This document shows positions 12,905-20,721 of a stretch of DNA of 25,687 bases, piece by piece. This stretch comes from an uncultured Eubacteriales bacterium (GTDB lineage Bacteria; Bacillota; Clostridia; Monoglobales; Monoglobaceae), in contig URAN01000041.1 of NCBI GenBank assembly GCA_900545865.1, positions 1 through 25,687 of the forward strand. Reading direction: 5' to 3'. The first letter of the stretch is position 1; each line of letters opens with the position of its first letter. Position numbers and translations under genes: made by a program. Below the pieces are notes generated by a model. The model had not been told where the DNA came from. It searched no databases and saw only the letters and a list, made by a program, of their open reading frames with translations.

Positions 12905-15778
12905 CTATCGGATGTTAATTCTGAACTTAAAGTCAATATCCTTGTCGTTCACACGATATTGTTCCAAAAGAGCGGGACCGCAGCTCGCCGAGCCGATACC
13001 TGCGTTTTTATAATCGATTCTTACCGTGACATAATCCGCCTCTTTGAGCTCATTTGTGTGCATTGCCTCGGTCAGTATCTCAACCGTGTAATTCGACACG
13101 TTTATATCAAATACATTCTCGGCGGTAAAACACAATCCGTTTTCGGTTTCAAGGCATTTTGTGTTAAAGTGGTTGCCGTGTTCCTGGGGCATTACATACG
13201 GAATGTATTCCTCTTTCGCGCTGCTTTCGTACATACCCATTTTTGCAAAGTGATGCATATCACGATATGTTTCTTCGGGACCCATACCGAAATATCTGAA
13301 TTTTCCGCTGTCTTTGGGTATCTTAAACTCAAATCCCAGTCTCGGAAGCTCAATACAGTCCTCGCGAACCTTTCCGCAAAGGCTTACACAGACAGAGCCG
13401 TCATCAAAGAACGAATACTCGGTTGTAAATCTGAAGAACGGTTTTCTCGAAATTCCCGAGAGAGCACCGACAACGGTTATCTTATTGCCGGAAACCGTGC
13501 AATCATATATTTTTGTGCTTATGCGGTTGAGGTTTTCGCCCGCCATATTGTCACCGTTTATATAACCCCATTTTTTCTTTATGCCCCTGTCATTGTCGGT
13601 CGGCGCACGCCAAGCCGAAAGACGGGTTTCGCCGTCGGTCAATCCGTTTATGTCACTTATCATTCCCGTGTTCGGATTGAACTTATGTTCGAATCCGTCA
13701 CCGCTTATCGTTATAACATTCTTTTCAGTCACAATCGATACATTATCAAACGTATCGCATGCCGTATCGGCTTTGACGGGAACATTGAGCTTATGCTGGG
13801 TTGCCGCAATCTCAAAGCCGTCTTTGTCAACAAGGCTTAAATTCAGATAACAGCCGAGCTTGCATTCATCGGGTGTGCTGACTTTAAAGCTTATGCTTTG
13901 TGACTCGTGCGGAGCAACATCGGCGTGAATGTTTCCCGAATGAACGCAAATTCCGTCCGATTCAACCGTATAACATATCGTGTATTCGTTTAAATCGGTA
14001 AAGTCGAACAGGTTATGTATCGTCAGGTTTTCGTCGTCAAACTCGGAGTCAAAAGGCTGATATACCGCTTTTGCCTCGAGTGAACCTGCTTTAAGACTTC
14101 TGTCACAGAACACAAGTCCGTCACAGCAAAAGTTTCCGTCATCTGTCGGCTCGCCGAAATCTCCGCCGTAAAGGCACGTTCCGTCTTTGGCGCGAACGGT
14201 GTGGTCTGCCCATTCCCAGATACAGCCGCCGATAAGGTTCGGATATTTGCGAAAGACCTTCATATAATCCATAAGGTCACCGGGGCCGTTGCCCATTGCG
14301 TGCGAATATTCACAAAGGAACACGGGTCTCGGGTCGCTGCCCTTGCCGTCGCACTCTATCATATCAACGCTGCGATACATATAGCTCCTGACATCGGTGT
14401 ATCCTTCGGGAATACAGGAATTTCCTTTATCATCTTTTAAGATGCTTGCACCCTCATAATGCACAAGGCGCGAATTGTCACGCTGTTTTGTCCACTTATA
14501 CATCTCGTGATGATTTTCACCGCATCCGCTTTCGTTGCCGAGCGACCACATTATAACACAGGCGTGATTTTTGTCGCGCTCAACCATACGTGCCATACGA
14601 TTTACAAACTCGTCTTTCCATTCGGGACGGCGGCAAATCCACTCGTCACTGTCCATATCATATCCGATTTTACCGTCATAATACGGGGTACGGTTGCTAA
14701 AGCCGTGAATCTCAATATCCGTTTCGTCAACCACATAGAATCCGAGTTTATCACACAGCTCCAACAAATACGGGGTCGGCGGATAATGCGATGTCCTTAT
14801 TGTGTTTATATTCAGCTTTTTCATAAGTTCAAGCTCGGCTTTAAGTTCATCATTCGGAATATAATATCCGTGTTTGGGATGCGTATCGTGATGATTTACG
14901 CCCTTGAGCAGAACCGAAACGCCGTTAATCAAAAGTTCGCCTTTATCCGACACCTCAATCTTCCGCATTCCGACCTTTTGAGGGATGTATTCACTTCCGT
15001 GCTTTATGACCGCGGTATAGAGATACGGTTTTTCGGCGTTCCACAAAATCGGATTTACCAAATCCGTCTCAGAGCCGTTCGCGTCAAAGAGCATAAACTC
15101 ACCCTCGCCGTTATACTTAATTTCTTTATCGTCCGCGAATATTTCTATATCGCCGATGTGACATTCATCACGCGAGAGCAGGTATATATCGCGAAAGATT
15201 CCCGATATACGGAAGAAATCCTGGTCTTCGAGATAGCTGCCGGCGCACCACTTTCTAACCTTTATACAGATTGTGTTCTTGCCCGGCACGAGATAGTCGC
15301 TTATCTCAAATTCGGTCGGAAGGTGCGATGCCGTGTCAAAGCCGACAAAACTGCCGTTTATGTGCAGCTCGGCGCAGGACGAAATACCCTCGGCAACAAG
15401 ATAGGTTCGGCGGTTCTTCCACTCATCGGGCAGCTCGATCGTCTTGGTGTATACGCCCATTGGGTTGTCATTAGGAACATAGGGCGGATCGACCGAAAAC
15501 GGATAATTCACGTTTGTGTACCACGGCTTGTCATAGCCCTGCATCTGCCAGTTGCCCGGAACGTTGATTTTTCCGCTTTTTACTTCCGCAACGTCCTCGT
15601 CATAGTCGTGCTCATAGTATTTAAAATCCCATACGCCGTTTAAAAGCATATAATATTTTGATTTTTCGGGATTTCCGCCGAGTGCGCCCTCGAGAGTATC
15701 ATAGGGTATATAATGCGACCTCGGCGGTGCAGTATTAATATGTAATTTTGTTAAGTCCTCATGTATTTTATTATTCAT
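12905..15778 (-). CDS. lacZ: beta-galactosidase, glycoside hydrolase family 2 (LacZ type)
   Basis: This cytoplasmic enzyme (no signal peptide) hydrolyses terminal beta-galactosides such as lactose. The 957 residues include the N-terminal jelly-roll domain, the TIM barrel with acid/base Glu416 in WSLGNESG and nucleophile Glu490 in CEYSHAMGNGPG, and the C-terminal beta-sandwich (QEHGNHFNTK), as in E. coli LacZ (1,023 residues). The 74-residue spacing of the glutamates fits E. coli (76). The immunoglobulin-like domain 2, about residues 208-260, appears some 40 residues shorter than in E. coli. The SD AGGAGG is 6 nt from the ATG. It stands alone between its own promoter and terminator; no permease or dedicated regulator adjoins it. 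Confidence 0.95.
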   Translation of the reverse strand: MNNKIHEDLTKLHINTAPPRSHYIPYDTLEGALGGNPEKSKYYMLLNGVWDFKYYEHDYDEDVAEVKSGKINVPGNWQMQGYDKPWYTNVNYPFSVDPPYVPNDNPMGVYTKTIELPDEWKNRRTYLVAEGISSCAELHINGSFVGFDTASHLPTEFEISDYLVPGKNTICIKVRKWCAGSYLEDQDFFRISGIFRDIYLLSRDECHIGDIEIFADDKEIKYNGEGEFMLFDANGSETDLVNPILWNAEKPYLYTAVIKHGSEYIPQKVGMRKIEVSDKGELLINGVSVLLKGVNHHDTHPKHGYYIPNDELKAELELMKKLNINTIRTSHYPPTPYLLELCDKLGFYVVDETDIEIHGFSNRTPYYDGKIGYDMDSDEWICRRPEWKDEFVNRMARMVERDKNHACVIMWSLGNESGCGENHHEMYKWTKQRDNSRLVHYEGASILKDDKGNSCIPEGYTDVRSYMYRSVDMIECDGKGSDPRPVFLCEYSHAMGNGPGDLMDYMKVFRKYPNLIGGCIWEWADHTVRAKDGTCLYGGDFGEPTDDGNFCCDGLVFCDRSLKAGSLEAKAVYQPFDSEFDDENLTIHNLFDFTDLNEYTICYTVESDGICVHSGNIHADVAPHESQSISFKVSTPDECKLGCYLNLSLVDKDGFEIAATQHKLNVPVKADTACDTFDNVSIVTEKNVITISGDGFEHKFNPNTGMISDINGLTDGETRLSAWRAPTDNDRGIKKKWGYINGDNMAGENLNRISTKIYDCTVSGNKITVVGALSGISRKPFFRFTTEYSFFDDGSVCVSLCGKVREDCIELPRLGFEFKIPKDSGKFRYFGMGPEETYRDMHHFAKMGMYESSAKEEYIPYVMPQEHGNHFNTKCLETENGLCFTAENVFDINVSNYTVEILTEAMHTNELKEADYVTVRIDYKNAGIGSASCGPALLEQYRVNDKDIDFKFRINIR

Positions 15779-15808
15779 ACTTTTCCTCCTGTTATTTTGT
15801 TTATCTAT

Positions 15809-15837
15809 ATTATAATTTCAAACGCTTGTATTGTAAA
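15809..15837 (-). promoter_or_regulatory. sigma-A promoter of lacZ
   Basis: On the minus strand TTTACA (15837-15832), 17 nt, TATAAT (15814-15809), about 30 nt before the ATG. The match is strong. Confidence 0.8.
15819..15828. promoter_or_regulatory. possible LacI-family or cre-like operator in the lacZ promoter
   Basis: CAAACGCTTG is a near-palindrome centred on CG and lies between the -35 and -10 hexamers, where a bound repressor would block polymerase. LacI/GalR/CcpA-family operators are centred on CG in this way. The fit to the CcpA cre consensus is poor (about four mismatches), so a dedicated sugar repressor encoded elsewhere is as likely. Confidence 0.35.
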
Positions 15838-15878
15838 TATCACAATTTTAACAAATATGTTACTTTTTCAACATAAGC

Positions 15879-15903
15879 GGAACAGATAAATATATTTTTC
15901 GTC
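15879..15903 (+). promoter_or_regulatory. possible ECF-type promoter upstream of the sigma factor gene
   Basis: GGAAC (15879-15883) is followed after exactly 16 nt by CGTC (15900-15903). AAC-N16-CGT is the arrangement of many ECF sigma promoters, such as Bacillus SigW type (TGAAAC-N16-CGTA). Since the next gene is an ECF sigma factor, the site suggests autoregulation. It lies upstream of the sigma-A promoter, giving tandem promoters. Confidence 0.5.
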
Positions 15904-15933
15904 ATAAAAATGTATTCAAATTCGATGATATGA

Positions 15934-15962
15934 TTGACAAAACGTTTAAAATATGCTATCTT
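15934..15962 (+). promoter_or_regulatory. sigma-A promoter of the ECF sigma operon
   Basis: TTGACA (15934-15939), 17 nt, TATCTT (15957-15962). A CG-centred palindrome AAACGTTT (15940-15947) fills part of the spacer and a 9-bp dyad covers the -10. The leader to the ATG is about 120 nt. Confidence 0.75.
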
Positions 15963-15979
15963 TAATATACTTAAAGATA
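15957..15979. promoter_or_regulatory. dyad covering the -10 and start of the sigma operon promoter
   Basis: TATCTTTAA (15957-15965) and TTAAAGATA (15971-15979) are perfect 9-bp inverted arms around TATAC. The left arm starts with the -10 hexamer itself and the dyad covers the expected transcription start, the geometry of a repressor operator. The binding protein is unknown. Confidence 0.5.
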
Positions 15980-15986
15980 AAATTTG

Positions 15987-16006
15987 CCGCAAAGTATATT
16001 TTGCGG
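15987..16006 (+). promoter_or_regulatory. leader hairpin of the sigma operon
   Basis: CCGCAAA (15987-15993) and TTTGCGG (16000-16006) form a perfect 7-bp stem with a 6-nt loop, 18 nt after the previous dyad starts its right arm. It would be transcribed. No U-tract follows. The remaining 80 nt before the SD show nothing else. Confidence 0.4.
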
Positions 16007-16090
16007 TTACTCTCTTTCGGTTAGGTTATTTTGTGCGAATTCCGATAAAATAGATTAAGATAAACGATTTAAAACGGGGAGGTGTGCGCA

Positions 16091-16681
16091 ATGACGGAGG
16101 AGCTGCTTATCAAGCGGGCAAAAAAAGGTGACAGCAAGGCTTTTTCGGCATTGCTGAATGAGCATCTCTCGATGATATATAACATAGCCTATCGCATGAC
16201 GGGCAACCCCGATGACGCGTCCGATATGACGCAAGAGGTTATGATAAAGCTTTTTAAAAACTTAGACTCTTTTAACCAAAAGTCAAAGTTTTCGACTTGG
16301 GTTTATCGCGTTGCGACAAACACCTGTTTGGACGAGCTTAAAAAAATAAGGCGAAAACAAACCCTGTCTCTCGATGCGGAATACGAAACCGACGACGGCA
16401 GCGTATCGTTCGAACAAGAAGATTTGTCACCGCCCCCCGATGAACAGGCAGAGACTAACGAGCTTAAAGATATTGTTGCGAGGGCGATAACACGGCTCGG
16501 CGAAGAACATCGCGCTGTAATCGTTTTAAGGGATATAAAGGGATTGAGCTACGGCGAGATTGCCGAAATTTTAAATTGCAGCGACGGCACGGTTAAATCA
16601 CGGCTGAGCCGCGCGAGGGCAAAGCTTAAAGAAATTCTTGAAAAAGATTTTAATATTGACGGAACATATTTCGGCGGATAA
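16091..16681 (+). CDS. RNA polymerase sigma factor, ECF (sigma-70) family
   Basis: This 196-residue protein directs RNA polymerase to stress or envelope genes when freed from its anti-sigma factor. Region 2 (about 20-90) includes NPDDASDMTQEVMIKLFKNL and FSTWVYRVATNTCLDELKK; region 4 (about 135-185) has the helix-turn-helix LSYGEIAEILNCSDGTVKSR. A charged linker with PPPDEQAE joins them. The ATG at 16091 is preferred to the GTG at 16082 because the SD GGGGAGGTG covers the GTG and sits 6 nt before the ATG. The anti-sigma gene follows after 55 nt. Most like SigW-type ECF factors; the exact group cannot be fixed by eye. A possible ECF promoter upstream suggests autoregulation. Confidence 0.93.
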   Translation: MTEELLIKRAKKGDSKAFSALLNEHLSMIYNIAYRMTGNPDDASDMTQEVMIKLFKNLDSFNQKSKFSTWVYRVATNTCLDELKKIRRKQTLSLDAEYETDDGSVSFEQEDLSPPPDEQAETNELKDIVARAITRLGEEHRAVIVLRDIKGLSYGEIAEILNCSDGTVKSRLSRARAKLKEILEKDFNIDGTYFGG

Positions 16682-16736
16682 TCGTCAAATAATATAGAAC
16701 GAAATTTAATGATTGCGGAAAGTGAGGTGAACCGAT

Positions 16737-17951
16737 ATGCCGCAAAACGATTGTAAAAAGTACAGCGATATGATTTATGAATACACGGCGGATATGCTGA
16801 GCGCAGAGAAAGAGCGCGACCTGATGCGGCATGTCAAAAGTTGTTCCTCTTGCCGCAATGAGCTGGAGAGAATTCGCGCAGTGATGGGAGCGGCATCGGA
16901 AATAGAGGATGTTCCCGTTCCCGATGAGTTAATTTCGGCTCTTGACACGCGCCTTGAACAAACGGGCAGAGAAATACGAAATTCACGCAGACAGGGCTAT
17001 GGAAACATAACCGGTACGGTGTTGTCGATTGCCGCCGCGGCGGCGCTGGCGATAGGTATGTATTCGGGCGGCGTCTTTGACAAATACCTTCATTCCGATG
17101 ATGTATTTAACAATGACACGAATTATACCGACAGCCAAAATGCGGCACAAACCGAAAAATCCGATGCCGATTACGGCGATGTTCCTTCAACCGATAATCC
17201 GAACATTTCACCCGATGCAGCCAATAATGCATCGGGGGGCGCAGGACAGTCGGATAATTCAAATAATTCGGATAAATCAAGTGAATCGGGCAAAAGCACC
17301 GCATCGAAAAAGAACGAAAAATCCGATTCGTCAACAGGCGTGAGCCAAACGGAAAAATCATCGGACGGAAAAATAAAAAATAACACCAAATCCGAAAATC
17401 GGGGTTCGTCTTCGGCGGGAAATGCCGCAAATACTGATGAAAGCCACTCAGCTTTAAGCGATGCCCAAAGCGATAACGGCGACAGCAATTCTGTTTCGGA
17501 AAAAGCCGCCGATGAAATCTATGCGGAGAACACCGTTCCCGAAAGTCTTGATGAGGGGCGCGGCGGCGCGGACGATTTTGAAGCTTCGGCATCATCGGCT
17601 GAAAATTCGGAACGTTCCTCGGGCGGTGCAAATCCGTATGATGCCAACGGTCAAGACGGCTTGAGAAAGCAACAGTCGTCGCCACAGGTTTATTCGGTCA
17701 ATGCATCATCCGATACATTGACAAACGGCACAAAAATAAGTATTCCGTCAAGCTGTGAAATAGTGACGGCAAACCCGAAAATCTATCGTGATATGTACAA
17801 TGTCGGATCAAACGGAAGATTCAGCATTTCGGCAAGCGAGTGGCCGGAATTTGAACAGTTTGTCACAAACAACGGCGATACCCTTATTGTCGGAGCAAAG
17901 ACAACATCTGACCCAAACGCTTATATTTCCGTGAGGATTACGGCAAAATAA
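16737..17951 (+). CDS. membrane-anchored zinc-binding anti-sigma factor
   Basis: This 404-residue protein probably holds the preceding sigma factor at the membrane. Its N-terminus has the zinc anti-sigma (ZAS) pattern: Cys6, His32, Cys36 and Cys39 (HVKSCSSC). One transmembrane segment lies at about 89-110 (TVLSIAAAAALAIGMY). Then comes an unusually long outside linker, about 121-330, dominated by Ser, Asn, Asp, Gly and Lys with almost no hydrophobic residues, and a C-terminal ~75-residue segment of ordinary composition (from about QVYSVNASSD to the end) that may be a sensor domain. I do not recognise that last domain. The SD GAGGTGA is 6 nt before the ATG. polA follows after 31 nt. Confidence 0.88.
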   Translation: MPQNDCKKYSDMIYEYTADMLSAEKERDLMRHVKSCSSCRNELERIRAVMGAASEIEDVPVPDELISALDTRLEQTGREIRNSRRQGYGNITGTVLSIAAAAALAIGMYSGGVFDKYLHSDDVFNNDTNYTDSQNAAQTEKSDADYGDVPSTDNPNISPDAANNASGGAGQSDNSNNSDKSSESGKSTASKKNEKSDSSTGVSQTEKSSDGKIKNNTKSENRGSSSAGNAANTDESHSALSDAQSDNGDSNSVSEKAADEIYAENTVPESLDEGRGGADDFEASASSAENSERSSGGANPYDANGQDGLRKQQSSPQVYSVNASSDTLTNGTKISIPSSCEIVTANPKIYRDMYNVGSNGRFSISASEWPEFEQFVTNNGDTLIVGAKTTSDPNAYISVRITAK

Positions 17952-17982
17952 CGATATAAATTAAAAGGACGGAACATCACCA

Positions 17983-20625
17983 ATGAAAAAACTTTTGATA
18001 ATTGACGGCAACAGTATTTTAAACAGAGCATATTACGGAATAAGACCGCTGACCGCACCGGACGGAACCCCGACCAATGCGGTCTACGGTTTTTTGAATA
18101 TTCTTTTAAAGCACCTTGACGAAGAGAGCTATGACTATCTGTGTGTTGCGTTTGACGTAAAAGAAAAAACGTTCAGACATAAGAGATATGAATTGTATAA
18201 GGCACAGCGCAAGCCTGCGCCCGAGGATTTTTTGGTACAGCTTCCTTTGATGAAAGAAGTTTTGGCGGCCATGAACTGTATGTGTATGGAACTTCCCGGA
18301 TATGAGGCGGACGATATAATCGGAACGGTTTCGAAAATATGCGACCAAAGCGATGTTGAATGCAATATCCTGACAGGTGACAAAGACGACCTTCAGCTAA
18401 TCTCGGACAACACAACGGTTAAACTTGTTGTCACAAGAATGGGCAGGACAACAACGACGGATTATCACCCCGAACAGTTCCGCGAGAAATACGGAATAGA
18501 GCCGTCCGAATTTATTGATGTCAAGGCTCTTATGGGTGACGCGTCCGATAATATTCCCGGGGTTGCCGGGGTCGGTGAAAAAACAGCAATGTCGCTTATC
18601 CAAAACTATAAAAACATAGATTATATATATGAACATATCGATGAACTCGAAATAAAGGAAGGTGTCCGCAACAAGCTCAAAAATGACCGCGATAATGCAT
18701 ATTTGAGCTATGAGCTTGCAACAATCGACCGAAACGCGCCGATTGACTTTGATTTTTCGGCTGCCGTCCGCGGCGATTATAACGAAAGCGAGCTTGCGGC
18801 GCTTTTTACTCGGCTGAACTTTCGTTCTTTTATATCAAAGCTGAAATTAGACAAAGCCGCAGAAGCGGCAGAGGCAACCGACACAATCGAGGGCATCGGC
18901 AAAAGCGCGGATTTTAAAGACCTTATTTCGGCGGCGAGGGCGGCGAAAAAAGTTGCGTATACACTCAGCGGCAACAGGCTTTTTATAAAGCCGCCTAAAG
19001 GCGATGTGATATATGCCGATGCCGACAAGGAGGATTTAAAAGAGTTTTTCGGTGACAGCGAAATTTCAAAGGTCGGATATGACATAAAAGAGGATATTAT
19101 TGCCGTTTCGGAATACGGAATAGACGCGCCCGAAAGCCCGTTTAGGGCGATGACGTTTGATGTGATGCTTGCGGCGTATATACTCGACCCGACTCAATCA
19201 TCATACCCCATTGACACCCTTTGCACAAAATATCTTTCGGCGTATTTGGACTGTGACGATTCGGCGGACGGCGGCGAACAGCTTTCGATGTTGGATGTAA
19301 TAGAACCGTCATCCGATAAGACACAGCTTATCATAAATCGGGTTTATGCGATAGAACGGCTCGCCGAAAAAATGGCTGATGAAATAGAAAAAAACAGTCA
19401 GCATTATCTGTATTATGATGTCGAGCTGCCGTTGACCGAGGTCTTGGCGCGGTTACAGCTCCGCGGAATGTATGTTGACCGTGACGAATTGACGGATTTC
19501 GGACGAATGCTTGACGACAGGATAAATCTTTTGTGTGATGAGATATACTCTCTTGCCGGTGAAGAATTTAATATAAATTCGCCCAAACAGCTCGGTGTTA
19601 TCCTGTTTGAAAAGCTTGAACTTCCGTTCGGAAAGAAGAATAAAAGCGGAGGGTATTCGACAAATGCGGAAATTCTCGAAAAGCTGCGCGATAAGCACGA
19701 GATTGTCGAAAAGGTTCTTGAATACAGACAGCTCGCAAAGCTTAAATCAACCTACGTTACGGGGTTATCGTCCGTGGTAAACCCCAAAACGGGAAGGATT
19801 CATTCACACTTTAACCAGACGGTGACAAATACGGGAAGATTAAGCAGTACCGAGCCGAACCTTCAGAATATCCCGGTTCGAACGCCCCTTGGCAGAGAGA
19901 TACGAAAGATGTTTATTGCCGAAAAGGACGGATGGACATTGATTGACGCCGATTATTCTCAAATTGAGCTGCGCGTTCTCGCGCATATTGCCGATGATTC
20001 GGCAATGAAACAGGCGTTTTTGGATAACGAGGATATACACACTCAAACGGCGGCAACGGTATTTAAAACACCTGTTGACGAGGTGACTCCGCTTATGCGT
20101 TCGCGCGCAAAGGCGGTCAATTTCGGAATTGTGTACGGCATAGGTGCATTTTCGCTCGCCAAGGACATCGGCACAAGCCGCGCCGAGGCACAACAGTATA
20201 TAGATGAATATCTTGCACATTACGGCAACGTTGCCCTATATATGAATCAGGTAATAGAAAGCGCAAAAGAATGCGGATATATCACCACTGTTCTCGGAAG
20301 AAGAAGGTATATCCCCGAACTTTCGACATCTTCACATCAGCTTAGAATGTTCGGCGAAAGAGTTGCCATGAACGCGCCGATTCAAGGCAGTGCAGCGGAT
20401 ATTATTAAAATTGCAATGGTGAATGTTGACAGACGGCTCGCCGAATCGGGGCTTTCCGCACGGCTTGTCCTTCAGGTTCACGATGAATTGATTGTCGAAT
20501 CGCCCGAGAGTGAAAAAGACGCGGCGGCGGCAATCCTCAAAGAAGAGATGGAAAAAGCGTATAAATTATCCGTTCCGCTCATTGTCGATATGAACAGCGG
20601 CAAGAGCTGGTACGATACGAAATAA
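17983..20625 (+). CDS. polA: DNA polymerase I
   Basis: PolI fills repair gaps and removes Okazaki primers. The 880 residues contain a 5' nuclease domain (about 1-290; IIDGNSILNRAYYG, GYEADDIIG, GDKDDLQLI, ALMGDASDNIPGVAGVGEKTA), a central exonuclease-like domain (about 295-490) and the polymerase domain. Polymerase motif A is DYSQIELRVLAHIAD with Asp657, motif B RSRAKAVNFGIVYGIG, and motif C VHDE with Asp834. In the central domain the DxE pair and the later aspartate of proofreading PolI are not found, so 3'-5' exonuclease is probably inactive, as in Bacillus and Thermus enzymes. The SD AAAGGACGG precedes the ATG. The gene is 31 nt after the anti-sigma gene and ends at a strong terminator. 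Confidence 0.97.
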   Translation: MKKLLIIDGNSILNRAYYGIRPLTAPDGTPTNAVYGFLNILLKHLDEESYDYLCVAFDVKEKTFRHKRYELYKAQRKPAPEDFLVQLPLMKEVLAAMNCMCMELPGYEADDIIGTVSKICDQSDVECNILTGDKDDLQLISDNTTVKLVVTRMGRTTTTDYHPEQFREKYGIEPSEFIDVKALMGDASDNIPGVAGVGEKTAMSLIQNYKNIDYIYEHIDELEIKEGVRNKLKNDRDNAYLSYELATIDRNAPIDFDFSAAVRGDYNESELAALFTRLNFRSFISKLKLDKAAEAAEATDTIEGIGKSADFKDLISAARAAKKVAYTLSGNRLFIKPPKGDVIYADADKEDLKEFFGDSEISKVGYDIKEDIIAVSEYGIDAPESPFRAMTFDVMLAAYILDPTQSSYPIDTLCTKYLSAYLDCDDSADGGEQLSMLDVIEPSSDKTQLIINRVYAIERLAEKMADEIEKNSQHYLYYDVELPLTEVLARLQLRGMYVDRDELTDFGRMLDDRINLLCDEIYSLAGEEFNINSPKQLGVILFEKLELPFGKKNKSGGYSTNAEILEKLRDKHEIVEKVLEYRQLAKLKSTYVTGLSSVVNPKTGRIHSHFNQTVTNTGRLSSTEPNLQNIPVRTPLGREIRKMFIAEKDGWTLIDADYSQIELRVLAHIADDSAMKQAFLDNEDIHTQTAATVFKTPVDEVTPLMRSRAKAVNFGIVYGIGAFSLAKDIGTSRAEAQQYIDEYLAHYGNVALYMNQVIESAKECGYITTVLGRRRYIPELSTSSHQLRMFGERVAMNAPIQGSAADIIKIAMVNVDRRLAESGLSARLVLQVHDELIVESPESEKDAAAAILKEEMEKAYKLSVPLIVDMNSGKSWYDTK

Positions 20626-20690
20626 AACGATATATATTTTCCGTAGGTGTGAACATACGAACGGCACGAATTATACGGATACAAATTTTG

Positions 20691-20718
20691 AAAGGACGGA
20701 GTTTTGCTCCGTCCTTTT
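20691..20718. terminator. bidirectional terminator between polA and the deacetylase gene
   Basis: AAAGGACGGAG (20691-20701) and CTCCGTCCTTT (20707-20717) form a perfect 11-bp stem with the loop TTTTG. The plus strand ends in TTTT after the GC-rich part, giving a good terminator for polA. On the minus strand the same stem ends in CCTTTC, adequate for the convergent deacetylase gene, whose stop is at 20722. Confidence 0.85.
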
Positions 20719-20721
20719 CGG

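Noticed and set aside
12872..13840. Open frame of 322 codons on the plus strand across the lacZ 3' end
   Set aside because: It is antisense to lacZ and starts within its terminator; the translation has no recognisable domain.
14459..15643. Long open frame (394 codons) on the plus strand opposite lacZ
   Set aside because: It lies wholly antisense to an intact GH2 gene with catalytic motifs; it has no family resemblance and no clear SD. Codon bias of the real gene explains the open frame.
15779..16090. Riboswitch in the long sigma leader
   Set aside because: Only two simple stems are present, and no known riboswitch core could be recognised by eye.
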